Source: Rikenellaceae bacterium (GTDB lineage Bacteria; Bacteroidota; Bacteroidia; Bacteroidales; Rikenellaceae). From it: 7,346 nucleotides of DNA. Below are positions 1-6,824 of the stretch, piece by piece. Each line of letters begins with the position of its first letter. Position 1 is the stretch's first letter. Below the pieces are notes generated by a model. That model saw only the letters and a program-made list of their open reading frames with translations, searched no databases and was not told where the DNA came from. Location: positions 1-7,346 of the forward strand of contig JAITVB010000228.1 in the NCBI GenBank assembly GCA_031286025.1, read 5' to 3'. A program made the position numbers and the translations under genes.

Positions 1-570
1 GAAGCCGACGGCATCACTTATGACGTGGCCTTCAAGGAAGCTCTCTACGTGGGTCGCGGCACCAAGAAAGTGATTTTCAAAAGCAAAGACGGAAACAATC
101 CGGCCAAGTTCTACTTCAATTCGGCCCCGGCCCACACCGCCTACCCGTGCAAGAAGGTGACCAAGAAAGACGCCGTAGTCCTCGAACTCGGTTCGCTCGA
201 AGGCGCCAACCACCGCATCATCAACCGTATGATCGTCAAGGAAGTGCTCCCGACCTGTCAGTTGCAGATGGGGATGACCGAACTGCAACCGGGCAGCGTG
301 TGGAACACGATGCCGGCCCACACACACAACCGCCGCATGGAAGCCTATTTCTATTTCGACCTGGCGGCCGACCAGATGGTGTGCCACTTCATGGGCGAAC
401 CGCAGGAAACCCGCCACGTATGGATGAAATGCGACCAGGCGGTGATCTCTCCGCAGTGGTCGATCCACTCGGCTTGCGCCACCAGTGCCTACACCTTCAT
501 CTGGGGCATGGCCGGCGAAAACCTCGACTACAACGACATGGACACCTGTCAAACCACAGACCTGCGATAG
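1..570 (+). CDS. kduI: 5-keto-4-deoxyuronate isomerase (KduI), 5'-truncated by the window edge
   Basis: KduI (4-deoxy-L-threo-5-hexosulose-uronate ketol-isomerase) converts 5-keto-4-deoxyuronate, the spontaneous product of unsaturated uronic acids, to 2,5-diketo-3-deoxygluconate in the cytoplasm. The reading frame is open from base 1, so the gene starts upstream; 189 residues are visible. The cupin metal site is intact: His codons 107 and 109 (in HTHNRRME), Glu 114 and His 156 (in QWSIHSACA). These match the spacing of His196, His198, Glu203 and His245 in the 278-residue E. coli enzyme with a constant offset of 89. That implies about 89 residues are missing and there are no indels in this part. 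It is followed 113 bases later by the dehydrogenase that uses its product. The GTG at codon 9 is internal and is not the start. Identification is firm; the exact full length is inferred. Confidence 0.95.
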   Translation, partial: EADGITYDVAFKEALYVGRGTKKVIFKSKDGNNPAKFYFNSAPAHTAYPCKKVTKKDAVVLELGSLEGANHRIINRMIVKEVLPTCQLQMGMTELQPGSVWNTMPAHTHNRRMEAYFYFDLAADQMVCHFMGEPQETRHVWMKCDQAVISPQWSIHSACATSAYTFIWGMAGENLDYNDMDTCQTTDLR

Positions 571-608
571 CCGCCACGTGAAGAACCGTCAACGGACATA
601 ATTATCGG

Positions 609-646
609 GGCGAGGCCGGAACCACACCAGGTTCCCTAACCTCGCC
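609..646 (+). other. Two-tier stem-loop in the kduI-kduD gap
   Basis: The 7-base arms GGCGAGG (609-615) and CCTCGCC (640-646) are perfectly complementary. Nested inside are GGAACC (618-623) and GGTTCC (630-635), also perfectly complementary, closing a 6-base loop. The two stems are separated by a small internal loop of 2 and 4 bases. Only TTTC follows, so this is not a standard intrinsic terminator, and related pathway genes continue downstream. Plausible roles are mRNA processing or stabilisation of the kduI 3' end, or partial termination. The structure is seen directly; the role is inferred. Confidence 0.6.
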
Positions 647-683
647 TTTCATTCAAAACATAATCGATAAACCCAACAATACC

Positions 684-1490
684 ATGAAATCAGTAGCATC
701 AACTTTCGATCTGACCGGCAAGATAGCCCTCGTAACGGGCGGCTCTTACGGGATCGGGTTTGCCTTGGCCACCGCCTTTGCGCGCGCCGGCGCCACCATC
801 GTGTTCAACGACATCAGGCCCGACTTGGTCGAAGCCGGACTCGAAGCCTATGCCAAAGAAGGCATCAAAGCCCACGGCTATGTGTTTGATGTGACCGACG
901 AAGGACAGGTGGCCGCCTCGATCGCCAAGATCGAAAAGGAAGTCGGCGCCGTCGACATCCTGGTGAACAACGCCGGGATCATCAAACGCATCCCGATGCA
1001 CGAAATGACCGCCGCCGAATTCCGCCAGGTGATCGACATCGACCTCAACGGCCCGTTCATCATGGCCAAGGCCGTGTTGCCCGCGATGATGAAGAAAAAA
1101 GCCGGCAAGATCATCAACATCTGCTCGATGATGAGCGAACTGGGCCGCGAAACCGTTTCGGCTTACGCCGCCGCAAAGGGCGGTCTGAAAATGCTGACCC
1201 GCAACATCGCCTCGGAATACGGCGAATATAACATCCAGTGCAACGGCATCGGCCCGGGCTACATCGCTACCCCGCAGACCGCCCCGCTGCGCGAAAAGCA
1301 GTCCGACGGATCGCGCCACCCGTTCGATTCGTTTATCATCGCCAAGACGCCCGCCGCCCGTTGGGGCACACCGGAGGACCTGATGGGCCCGGCCGTGTTC
1401 CTCGCCTCGTCGGCGTCGGACTTCGTGAACGGCCACGTCCTCTACGTAGATGGCGGCATCTTGGCCTACATCGGCAAACAACCCAAATAA
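684..1490 (+). CDS. kduD: SDR dehydrogenase, 2-dehydro-3-deoxy-D-gluconate 5-dehydrogenase (KduD-type)
   Basis: This is a classical short-chain dehydrogenase/reductase of 268 residues. It shows the NAD(P)-binding motif TGGSYGIG (18-25), NNAG (95-98), and the catalytic set Asn122, Ser148, Tyr161 and Lys165 (YAAAK), followed by the GPGYIATP segment (190-197). From its position between kduI and kdgK, its job should be reversible reduction of 2,5-diketo-3-deoxygluconate to KDG. Family members of this shape are often labelled gluconate 5-dehydrogenase, and fold alone cannot separate the two activities; context favours KduD. It is about 15 residues longer than E. coli KduD (253). Part of the difference is probably the segment around residues 203-220 (rich in R, S, D and F), and part is the tail after the usual VDGG motif (YIGKQPK). 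The start at 684 places the Rossmann glycine motif at the normal depth and follows an A-rich leader without Shine-Dalgarno. kdgK begins 26 bases after the stop, so co-transcription is likely. Confidence 0.88.
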   Translation: MKSVASTFDLTGKIALVTGGSYGIGFALATAFARAGATIVFNDIRPDLVEAGLEAYAKEGIKAHGYVFDVTDEGQVAASIAKIEKEVGAVDILVNNAGIIKRIPMHEMTAAEFRQVIDIDLNGPFIMAKAVLPAMMKKKAGKIINICSMMSELGRETVSAYAAAKGGLKMLTRNIASEYGEYNIQCNGIGPGYIATPQTAPLREKQSDGSRHPFDSFIIAKTPAARWGTPEDLMGPAVFLASSASDFVNGHVLYVDGGILAYIGKQPK

Positions 1491-1516
1491 CGGACCTAAC
1501 CTAACGAAAAATACCG

Positions 1517-2557
1517 ATGAAAAAAGTTGTAACCTTTGGTGAAATCATGTTGCGCCTGGCTACTCCGGGCTACCTGCGTTTCAGCCAGGCTACGGAACTG
1601 ACCGCCACTTTCGGGGGCGGCGAGGCCAACGTAGCCGTGTCGTTGGCCAACTATGGCCTTGAGGCTGAATTCGTGACCCGGTTGCCCAAAAACGATATCG
1701 CCCAAGCGTGCGAGATGAACCTGCATAAACACGGGGTAAAGACCTCGCACGTGATCTACGGCGGCGAACGCCTCGGGATCTATTTTCTGGAAACCGGCGC
1801 CGTGGCTCGTCCGAGCAAGGTGGTCTATGACCGCGCGCACTCGTCGATCGCCGACATCCAACCCGGCATGGTGAACTGGGAGGAAGTGTTCCAAGGCGCC
1901 CGGTGGTTTCACTGGACGGGAATCACTCCGGCCCTGTCGCAGGGAGCGGCCGACGCTTGCCTCGAAGCGATCAGGGTGGCCAACAAGATGGGCGTAACGG
2001 TTTCGACCGACCTTAACTACCGCAAGAACCTGTGGAAATACGGCAAGAGTGCATCGGACGTGATGCCTGCCCTCGTAGAAGGCTGCGACGTGATTCTGGG
2101 CAACGAGGAAGACGCCGAAAAGGTGTTCGGGATCAAACCCGAAGGCTTTGACGTGACCGCTACGGGCGGCCATGTGGACGCTACCGAATTTGAAAGCGTT
2201 TGCAAACAGATGATGGCACGTTTCCCGCGGGCGAAAAAGGTGATCATCACCCTGCGCGGCTCAATCAACGCCAATCATAACACGTGGGCGGGTGTGCTCT
2301 ACGGCGGGCAGAAACTCTACCGGAGCCCGAACTACGACATCACCCACATCGTGGACCGCGTGGGAGGGGGCGACTCGTTCATGGGCGGCCTGGTTTACGG
2401 ACTGATCACCTACCCGGGCGACGACCAGAAAGCGCTCGATTTTGCGGTGGCTGCGTCGTGCCTGAAACACACGATTTACGGCGACTTCAACCTGGCAACG
2501 GTGGCCGAAGTCGAAAATCTGATGAAAGGAGACGGCTCCGGAAGGGTGTCGCGCTAA
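1517..2557 (+). CDS. kdgK: 2-keto-3-deoxygluconate kinase (PfkB family)
   Basis: This 346-residue ribokinase/PfkB-fold sugar kinase phosphorylates KDG with ATP to give 2-keto-3-deoxy-6-phosphogluconate in the cytoplasm. The first PfkB signature is GGGEANVAVSLANYG (33-47), where the sugar is bound. DLNYRKNLW (165-173) is the stretch typical of KDG kinases. GNEED (195-199) precedes the ATP site, and DRVGGGDSFMGG (280-291) is the second signature, with the anion-hole glycines and catalytic base Asp286. Length is slightly above the usual 310-340 residues, with a short polar tail (DGSGRVSR). The ATG at 1517 follows an A-rich leader and gives the expected N-terminus (VVTFGEIMLRL). It sits between the KDG-forming dehydrogenase and the KDPG aldolase, which makes substrate assignment strong. 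The gap to kdgA is 149 bases and contains a large inverted repeat. Confidence 0.93.
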   Translation: MKKVVTFGEIMLRLATPGYLRFSQATELTATFGGGEANVAVSLANYGLEAEFVTRLPKNDIAQACEMNLHKHGVKTSHVIYGGERLGIYFLETGAVARPSKVVYDRAHSSIADIQPGMVNWEEVFQGARWFHWTGITPALSQGAADACLEAIRVANKMGVTVSTDLNYRKNLWKYGKSASDVMPALVEGCDVILGNEEDAEKVFGIKPEGFDVTATGGHVDATEFESVCKQMMARFPRAKKVIITLRGSINANHNTWAGVLYGGQKLYRSPNYDITHIVDRVGGGDSFMGGLVYGLITYPGDDQKALDFAVAASCLKHTIYGDFNLATVAEVENLMKGDGSGRVSR

Positions 2558-2591
2558 CTGTGCGTATTACGCCTCGCTTTTTGTCGGTCGT

Positions 2592-2641
2592 CCCGGCCTT
2601 TGATGCTCACGTACTTCACTATGCTCCGCTCAAAGGCCGGG
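2592..2641 (+). repeat. Large inverted repeat (REP-like palindromic unit) between kdgK and kdgA
   Basis: CCCGGCCTTTGA (2592-2603) and TCAAAGGCCGGG (2630-2641) form a perfect 12-bp inverted repeat, extendable by one T-A pair (2591/2642). The 26-base interior can form a further small stem (2610-2613 with 2620-2623, including one G-T pair). Read on the minus strand, the interior contains loosely repeated units of about 9 bases (CGGAGCATA, GTGAAGTAC, GTGAGCATC). There is no T-run afterwards, so it does not look like an intrinsic terminator. It resembles a dispersed intergenic palindrome of the REP/BIME kind; whether other copies exist cannot be seen from this window. In the transcript it would fold and could protect or separate the kdgK and kdgA messages. 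Confidence 0.6.
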
Positions 2642-2706
2642 AGGGTCGGTAAAAATCGAAACACACTTGTGCATAGCGAAGTTGTCATAACCATAAACTA
2701 AGAAAA

Positions 2707-3378
2707 ATGGCAAGATTTTCAAAGATGGAAGTGATCGCCGCGATGGCTTCCACGGGCATGGTGCCCGTTTTCTACAATAAGGACGTGGAGGTGGCGAAAA
2801 ACGTCGTGAAAGCCTGCTATGCGGGTGGCGTACGCGCCTTTGAGTTCACCAACCGCGGCGAGTTCGCGCACGAGGTGTTCGGAGAACTCGTCAAATTTGC
2901 CGCCAGGGAGTGTTCCGAAATGGTGATGGGCGTAGGGTCGATCGTCGATCCGGCGACCGCCGCCTTGTATCTCCAGTTGGGCGCCAACTTCGTGGTGGGC
3001 CCGCTGTTCAACCCCGAGATTTCCAGGATTTGTAATCGTCGTCTCGTCCCGTATACCCCCGGTTGCGGCTCGGTGTCGGAAGTGGGCTTTGCCCAGGAGT
3101 CGGGTTGCGACGTGTGCAAAGTGTTTCCGGGCGACGTGTTGGGAGCGAACTTCGTGAAAGGCCTGAAGGCGCCGATGCCGTGGTCGAACCTGATGGTGAC
3201 CGGTGGTGTGAAACCCGAGGAGGCCAACCTCAAGGCGTGGTTCGATGCCGGAGTGACCTGCGTCGGGATGGGATCGAACCTCTTCCCGGCCGACGTGATC
3301 GCAGCCAGGGACTGGGGCGCAATCACCAGGCTCTGTGCCGACTCGTTGACCATCATTGCCCAAGTCAAGAAGAAATAA
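2707..3378 (+). CDS. kdgA: KDPG / 4-hydroxy-2-oxoglutarate aldolase (class I)
   Basis: This 223-residue TIM-barrel aldolase of the KDPG/KHG family splits 2-keto-3-deoxy-6-phosphogluconate into pyruvate and glyceraldehyde 3-phosphate, the last step of the pathway. The Schiff-base lysine is Lys138 in CKVFPGD, matching Lys133 in the FKFFPAE motif of E. coli Eda. The catalytic glutamate is Glu46 in FEFTNRGEF (Eda Glu45), with Arg50 for substrate binding. GVGSIVD (75-81) replaces the usual GAGTV, so Ser78 stands where Thr73 is found in Eda. TPGCGSVSE (117-125) corresponds to the IPGVATPSE loop, and TGGV (165-168) to the phosphate-binding segment. It is about 10 residues longer than Eda (213). The ATG at 2707 follows a strongly A-rich leader (ACTAAGAAAA). 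The transporter gene starts 29 bases downstream. The symbol eda is equally used. The activity call is firm; KHG aldolase activity is possible from family knowledge only. Confidence 0.92.
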   Translation: MARFSKMEVIAAMASTGMVPVFYNKDVEVAKNVVKACYAGGVRAFEFTNRGEFAHEVFGELVKFAARECSEMVMGVGSIVDPATAALYLQLGANFVVGPLFNPEISRICNRRLVPYTPGCGSVSEVGFAQESGCDVCKVFPGDVLGANFVKGLKAPMPWSNLMVTGGVKPEEANLKAWFDAGVTCVGMGSNLFPADVIAARDWGAITRLCADSLTIIAQVKKK

Positions 3379-3407
3379 TCTCAATATTAACCCCAAAACT
3401 CAAGTAA

Positions 3408-4817
3408 ATGGCTGCTACTGCTATGACTACCGTAAAGGCGAGCCGTTATCGGTGGATGATCTGTTCGTTGCTGCTTTTCTCGACGACGATCAACTACATG
3501 GACCGTAACGTGATCGGCTTTCTGAAAGACTACTTCTGCTCGGCGGAAGGGTTCGGGTGGACCAACCTCCAGTTCTCGTACCTGACCTCGATCTTCACCC
3601 TGTTCTACGCCGGGTTCACCTTGGTGGCCGGTGCGATCATCGACAAGATCGGTACCAAGTTGGGCCTCGCCCTGTCGCTGACCGTCTGGTCGATCGCCGG
3701 GATGGCCAGCGCTTTCATGGGCAAGTCGTTGCCCGCGCACATGTTTGCCCGTAGCGTGTTCGGCGCCGGTGAAGCCGGCAACTTTCCCGCTTCGATCAAG
3801 ACCGTTGCCGAATGGTTCCCTAAGAAAGAACGTGCCTTGGCGACCGGGATCTTCAACTCCGGGTCGAATGTCGGCGCAATGATCTGCGCCCTGTTCATCC
3901 CGTGGTGCTTGTTGATGTGGCCTTCGGGCAAGGAATTCATGGGACTGTTCCACGGTTGGCAGATGGCTTTTATCCTGACCGGTCTGGTGGGTTTCCTGTG
4001 GCTGATCTGGTGGCAGATTTCGTACAACAACCCGAAAGCGATGCTCCAAAAGGGCAAGGTCAACCAAGCCGAGTACGACTATATCCACAGTGACGCCGAC
4101 GAGGCCGCTTTGGCCGCCGCCGCTGAAGGCGATAATGTGAAGAAAGTTTCGTGGTTCAAACTGCTCACCTACCGCCAGACCTGGTCATTCGTGGTGGGTA
4201 AGTTCATGACCGACGGGATCTGGTGGTTCCTTCTGTTCTGGCTGCCGACCTACGTGCGTACCCAATTTTGCGAAGGCCTCACCCCCGAAGCTACCGCCGC
4301 CCGTGTGATGGCGACCAACTTCATCGTGTTCGGCGTAGCCATTGTCGGTTCGGTATTCGGCGGTAGCATCCCGATGTTCTTTATGAACAAGGGATGGCAG
4401 GTTTACAAGGCGCGTATGACCGCGATGCTGATCATCGCCGTGTGTCCGCTCGTGTTGTTGTCGACCCAGTATTTCGGTAATATTTCCATCTTCGGCGGCA
4501 GCGCGATCATTCTGGCCACGGCCGTGATCTGTATCGGCGCCGCGGCCCACCAGGCTTGGTCGGCCAACCTCTTTACGACGGTTTCCGACATGTTCCCGAA
4601 AAAATCGGTCGGTTCGGTAACCGGTATCGGCGCAGCAGCCGGCGGTTTGGGCGGGGTATTGGTGCAGCTGCTCGCAGGTACGCTGACCGACCGCTTCGCC
4701 GACAACCTCCAAACGGCCTATATGCTTATGTTTGCCGTCTGTGCTTTCGCTTACCTGATCGCTTGGGTGGTGATGAAAGCACTCGTGCCGAAGTTCAAAC
4801 CGATCACCGACTTGTAA
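3408..4817 (+). CDS. exuT: MFS sugar-acid transporter, ExuT-like (anion:cation symporter family)
   Basis: This 469-residue inner-membrane permease is of the major facilitator superfamily, anion:cation symporter branch, most like proton-coupled hexuronate transporters (ExuT). About 12 hydrophobic segments are visible, roughly at 14-34, 58-78, 86-104, 110-130, 143-168, 182-205, 258-283, 302-325, 335-352, 360-380, 402-425 and 436-458, with a charged central loop at 206-256. Hallmarks are INYMDRNV (28-35) at the end of helix 1 and GAGEAGNFPASIKTVAEWFP (119-138) followed by KKERALATGIFNSGSNVGA, both typical of ExuT-type proteins. DKIGTK (79-84) is the helix 2-3 loop motif. Met6 is an alternative start, but the ATG at 3408 has the same A-rich leader as its neighbours. 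As last gene of the operon it supplies the substrate, probably galacturonate, glucuronate, KDG or an unsaturated uronate; which one cannot be read from the sequence. Transport of an aldonate is the main alternative. Confidence 0.82.
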   Translation: MAATAMTTVKASRYRWMICSLLLFSTTINYMDRNVIGFLKDYFCSAEGFGWTNLQFSYLTSIFTLFYAGFTLVAGAIIDKIGTKLGLALSLTVWSIAGMASAFMGKSLPAHMFARSVFGAGEAGNFPASIKTVAEWFPKKERALATGIFNSGSNVGAMICALFIPWCLLMWPSGKEFMGLFHGWQMAFILTGLVGFLWLIWWQISYNNPKAMLQKGKVNQAEYDYIHSDADEAALAAAAEGDNVKKVSWFKLLTYRQTWSFVVGKFMTDGIWWFLLFWLPTYVRTQFCEGLTPEATAARVMATNFIVFGVAIVGSVFGGSIPMFFMNKGWQVYKARMTAMLIIAVCPLVLLSTQYFGNISIFGGSAIILATAVICIGAAAHQAWSANLFTTVSDMFPKKSVGSVTGIGAAAGGLGGVLVQLLAGTLTDRFADNLQTAYMLMFAVCAFAYLIAWVVMKALVPKFKPITDL

Positions 4818-4823
4818 TCCGGA

Positions 4824-4844
4824 CGCGATTTTCGTGATATCGCG
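4824..4844 (+). other. Small hairpin abutting the operon terminator
   Basis: CGCGAT (4824-4829) and ATCGCG (4839-4844) are perfectly complementary around a 9-base loop. The hairpin ends exactly where the terminator stem begins at 4845, so two hairpins could stack coaxially. It begins 6 bases after the transporter stop codon. It may protect the mRNA 3' end or assist termination; a chance palindrome remains possible. Confidence 0.45.
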
Positions 4845-4878
4845 GCGGGGCGGCTCTGACGGGCCGCTCCGCTTTTTT
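4845..4878 (+). terminator. Rho-independent terminator of the uronate operon
   Basis: GCGGGGCGGC (4845-4854) pairs with GCCGCTCCGC (4863-4872) over 10 bp with a single G-U pair and an 8-base loop, followed directly by six T (4873-4878). It lies 27 bases after the transporter stop codon and separates the catabolic operon from argS. Confidence 0.92.
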
Positions 4879-4906
4879 GATTGTTGGTGAAAAACCGCTA
4901 CTTTTG
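4876..4906 (+). promoter_or_regulatory. Bacteroidetes-type promoter of argS
   Basis: TTTG (4876-4879), a spacer of 19 bases, then TACTTTTG (4899-4906) match the Bacteroidetes primary-sigma pattern (-33 TTTG, -7 TAnnTTTG). The start of transcription would fall about 4912-4915, giving a leader of some 40 bases before the argS ATG at 4955. The -33 element lies in the tail of the preceding terminator. A TTG at 4881-4883 is an alternative upstream contact. Confidence 0.75.
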
Positions 4907-4954
4907 CGCTCACCGGCCCCGTCCGGATTTTTCCAGAAGATACCCAAAACAGCC

Positions 4955-6739
4955 ATGAATATCGAAAAATTGCTTCAACTCAAGGCCGTTGCCTCGCTCG
5001 AAACCCTCTACGGTCCGGTTGACGCGAGCCAGGTGCAATTGCAAAAAACCCGGCGCGAGTTCGAGGGCGACCTCACGTTGGTCGTTTTCCCTTTTTTGAA
5101 AGCGAGCCGAAAAGGGCCCGAACAGACCGCCGAAGAGGTGGGCCGGCACTTGGCGTCCAATAATCCGGAGATCAAAAGCTATAACGTGATCAAAGGTTTT
5201 TTGAATATTTCGTTCAGGGAATCTTTTTGGGCGGGACAACTCGATGCGATCGCCGCCGACCCGGACTTCGGCCGCCAACCGGCCACGGGCCTCACGGTAA
5301 TGGTCGAATATTCGTCGCCCAACACGAATAAGCCGCTGCACCTGGGGCATATCCGCAACAATCTGTTGGGCTGTTCGGTCGCGCATATCCTCGACGCCGT
5401 CGGCCACCGCGTGATCAAGGCCAATCTGGTCAACGACCGCGGCATCCACATCTGCAAATCGATGCTTGCCTGGCAAAAGTTCGGAGGCGGTGAGACTCCC
5501 GCCTCGTCGGGGATGAAGGGCGACCACCTGGTCGGCAAATATTACGTCGCCTTCGACAAGGCCTACAAAGCCGAGATCAAGGAATTGACGGCCGCCGGAA
5601 TACCGGAGGACGAAGCCGGGAAAGAAGCCCCGATGATGAAACAGGCGCAGGAAATGTTGCGCCTGTGGGAAGCGAAAGACCCCGAGATCTACGGCCTGTG
5701 GGAGACGATGAACGGTTGGGTTTACGAAGGCTTCGATAAGACTTACAAGGCGTTGGGTGTTAGTTTCGACAAAATTTACTATGAATCGCAGACATATCTT
5801 TTGGGCAAAGAGATCGTCGAGGAAGGTCTCGCGAAAGGGGTCTTTTTCCGCAAGGATGACGGCTCGGTGTGGATCGATCTGACGGACGACGGCTTGGATC
5901 AAAAACTATTGCTGCGCAGCGACGGCACATCGGTTTATATGACGCAAGATCTCGGGACAGCCTACCAACGCTTTACGGAGTATCATCTCGACGACATGAC
6001 CTATGTAGTTGGTAATGAACAGAATTACCACTTTCAGGTGCTAAGGCTGATCCTCAAAAAATTGGGACACGACTGGGCCGACCACATCTGCCACCTTTCA
6101 TACGGGATGGTCGAACTGCCGGAAGGCAAAATGAAATCGCGCGAAGGCACAGTAGTGGACGCCGACGACCTGGTGGCCGAAATGGTCAGGACAGCCCGCG
6201 ATATGTCGGCCGAACTCGGCAAACTCGATGGCTGTACCCCCGAGGAAGCCGATGCCGTGAGCCAAATGGTGGGTCTCGGCGCGCTCAAGTATTTTATCTT
6301 AAAGGTCGATCCGAAAAAGACCATGTTGTTCGATCCGAAAGAGTCGATCGATTTCAACGGCAACACCGGCCCCTTTATCCAGTACACCCACGCGCGCATC
6401 AAGTCGGTATTGCGTAAGGCTGCCGAAGCGGGCATAGCCGTGGGCGACCGGGTGGCCGCGAATTACTCCTTGTTACCCAAGGAGGTAGAGTTGATCAAGT
6501 TGCTAGCCGACTACCCGGGCGTGGTGATCGCCGCCGCGGCCGAGCATTCGCCCGCATTGGTAGCCAACTATGTCTACGAGTTGGTCAAGGAGTATAACCA
6601 ATACTATCACGACCATTCGATCCTGCGCGAAGGCGATCCCGGCGTACGTGAAGCACGCCTGCTGCTTTCGGCCCAGGTGGCGCGAATCGTGGCCGACGGG
6701 ATGGCCTTGCTCGGGATCAGCGTGCCCGAACGGATGTAG
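4955..6739 (+). CDS. argS: Arginyl-tRNA synthetase
   Basis: This class I aminoacyl-tRNA synthetase charges tRNA-Arg with arginine in the cytoplasm. At 594 residues it is full length for a Bacteroidales ArgRS. Domains in order: N-terminal tRNA D-loop-recognition domain (about 1-85, with QLQKTRREFEGDLTLVVFPF), catalytic Rossmann domain with the HIGH motif as HLGH (129-132, in NKPLHLGHIRNN), the KMSKS-equivalent loop KMKSREG (392-398), then the helical DALR anticodon-binding domain (about 474-594, with NYVYELVKEYNQYYHDHSIL) ending in GISVPERM. The frame stays open upstream to a TTG at 4877, but that codon lies inside the terminator T-tract and upstream of the promoter's -7 element. The ATG at 4955 (MNIEKLLQLK) gives the normal family N-terminus. 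It has its own promoter and is functionally unrelated to the uronate operon. No convincing terminator follows the stop codon, so some read-through into rpmE2 is possible. Confidence 0.97.
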   Translation: MNIEKLLQLKAVASLETLYGPVDASQVQLQKTRREFEGDLTLVVFPFLKASRKGPEQTAEEVGRHLASNNPEIKSYNVIKGFLNISFRESFWAGQLDAIAADPDFGRQPATGLTVMVEYSSPNTNKPLHLGHIRNNLLGCSVAHILDAVGHRVIKANLVNDRGIHICKSMLAWQKFGGGETPASSGMKGDHLVGKYYVAFDKAYKAEIKELTAAGIPEDEAGKEAPMMKQAQEMLRLWEAKDPEIYGLWETMNGWVYEGFDKTYKALGVSFDKIYYESQTYLLGKEIVEEGLAKGVFFRKDDGSVWIDLTDDGLDQKLLLRSDGTSVYMTQDLGTAYQRFTEYHLDDMTYVVGNEQNYHFQVLRLILKKLGHDWADHICHLSYGMVELPEGKMKSREGTVVDADDLVAEMVRTARDMSAELGKLDGCTPEEADAVSQMVGLGALKYFILKVDPKKTMLFDPKESIDFNGNTGPFIQYTHARIKSVLRKAAEAGIAVGDRVAANYSLLPKEVELIKLLADYPGVVIAAAAEHSPALVANYVYELVKEYNQYYHDHSILREGDPGVREARLLLSAQVARIVADGMALLGISVPERM

Positions 6740-6803
6740 TGGCCGGATGCCTTTGTCTGCTCCGGATACTCCCCGGCTCCGATTTTCACGGACCGACCGA
6801 TGA

Positions 6804-6819
6804 TGCAGATAATTCTGCA
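6804..6819. promoter_or_regulatory. Palindrome immediately upstream of the rpmE2 promoter (candidate operator)
   Basis: TGCAGA (6804-6809) and TCTGCA (6814-6819) form a perfect 6-bp inverted repeat around TAAT, ending 5 bases before the -33 TTTG of the rpmE2 promoter. It is placed like a binding site for a dimeric regulator. Genes for zinc-independent L31 paralogues are controlled by Zur in several bacteria, which makes a metal regulator one candidate, but I do not recognise this as a known Zur box. A chance palindrome is quite possible. Confidence 0.3.
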
Positions 6820-6824
6820 AAAAA

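Noticed and set aside
699..1481. Long minus-strand frame opposite kduD
   Set aside because: It is a shadow of a GC-rich coding gene, rich in His, Asp, Arg and Gly, with no recognisable domain. The + strand carries complete SDR motifs.
2562..2572. Palindrome GCGTATTACGC just after kdgK
   Set aside because: Only one base separates the arms, so it cannot form a stable RNA hairpin. It is near no promoter I can see and is short enough to be chance.
2284..2652. + strand frame overlapping the kdgK end and running through the palindrome
   Set aside because: It overlaps the second PfkB signature in another frame, has low-complexity composition and no start context. The tail simply reads through the inverted repeat.
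4877..4954. In-frame upstream extension of argS from a TTG at 4877
   Set aside because: It begins inside the terminator T-tract and upstream of the likely transcription start. The added residues do not look like an ArgRS N-terminus, whereas the ATG at 4955 gives the normal one.
4910..5902. Long minus-strand frame opposite argS
   Set aside because: It lies opposite the ArgRS N-terminal and catalytic domains, has no family features and no promoter or leader of its own.
6743..6777. Possible terminator after argS (CCGGA 6743-6747 with TCCGG 6761-6765, or GCCGG 6742-6746 with CCGGC 6773-6777)
   Set aside because: Stems are only 5 bp with long loops and competing pairings, and no T-tract follows, so it is too weak to call.
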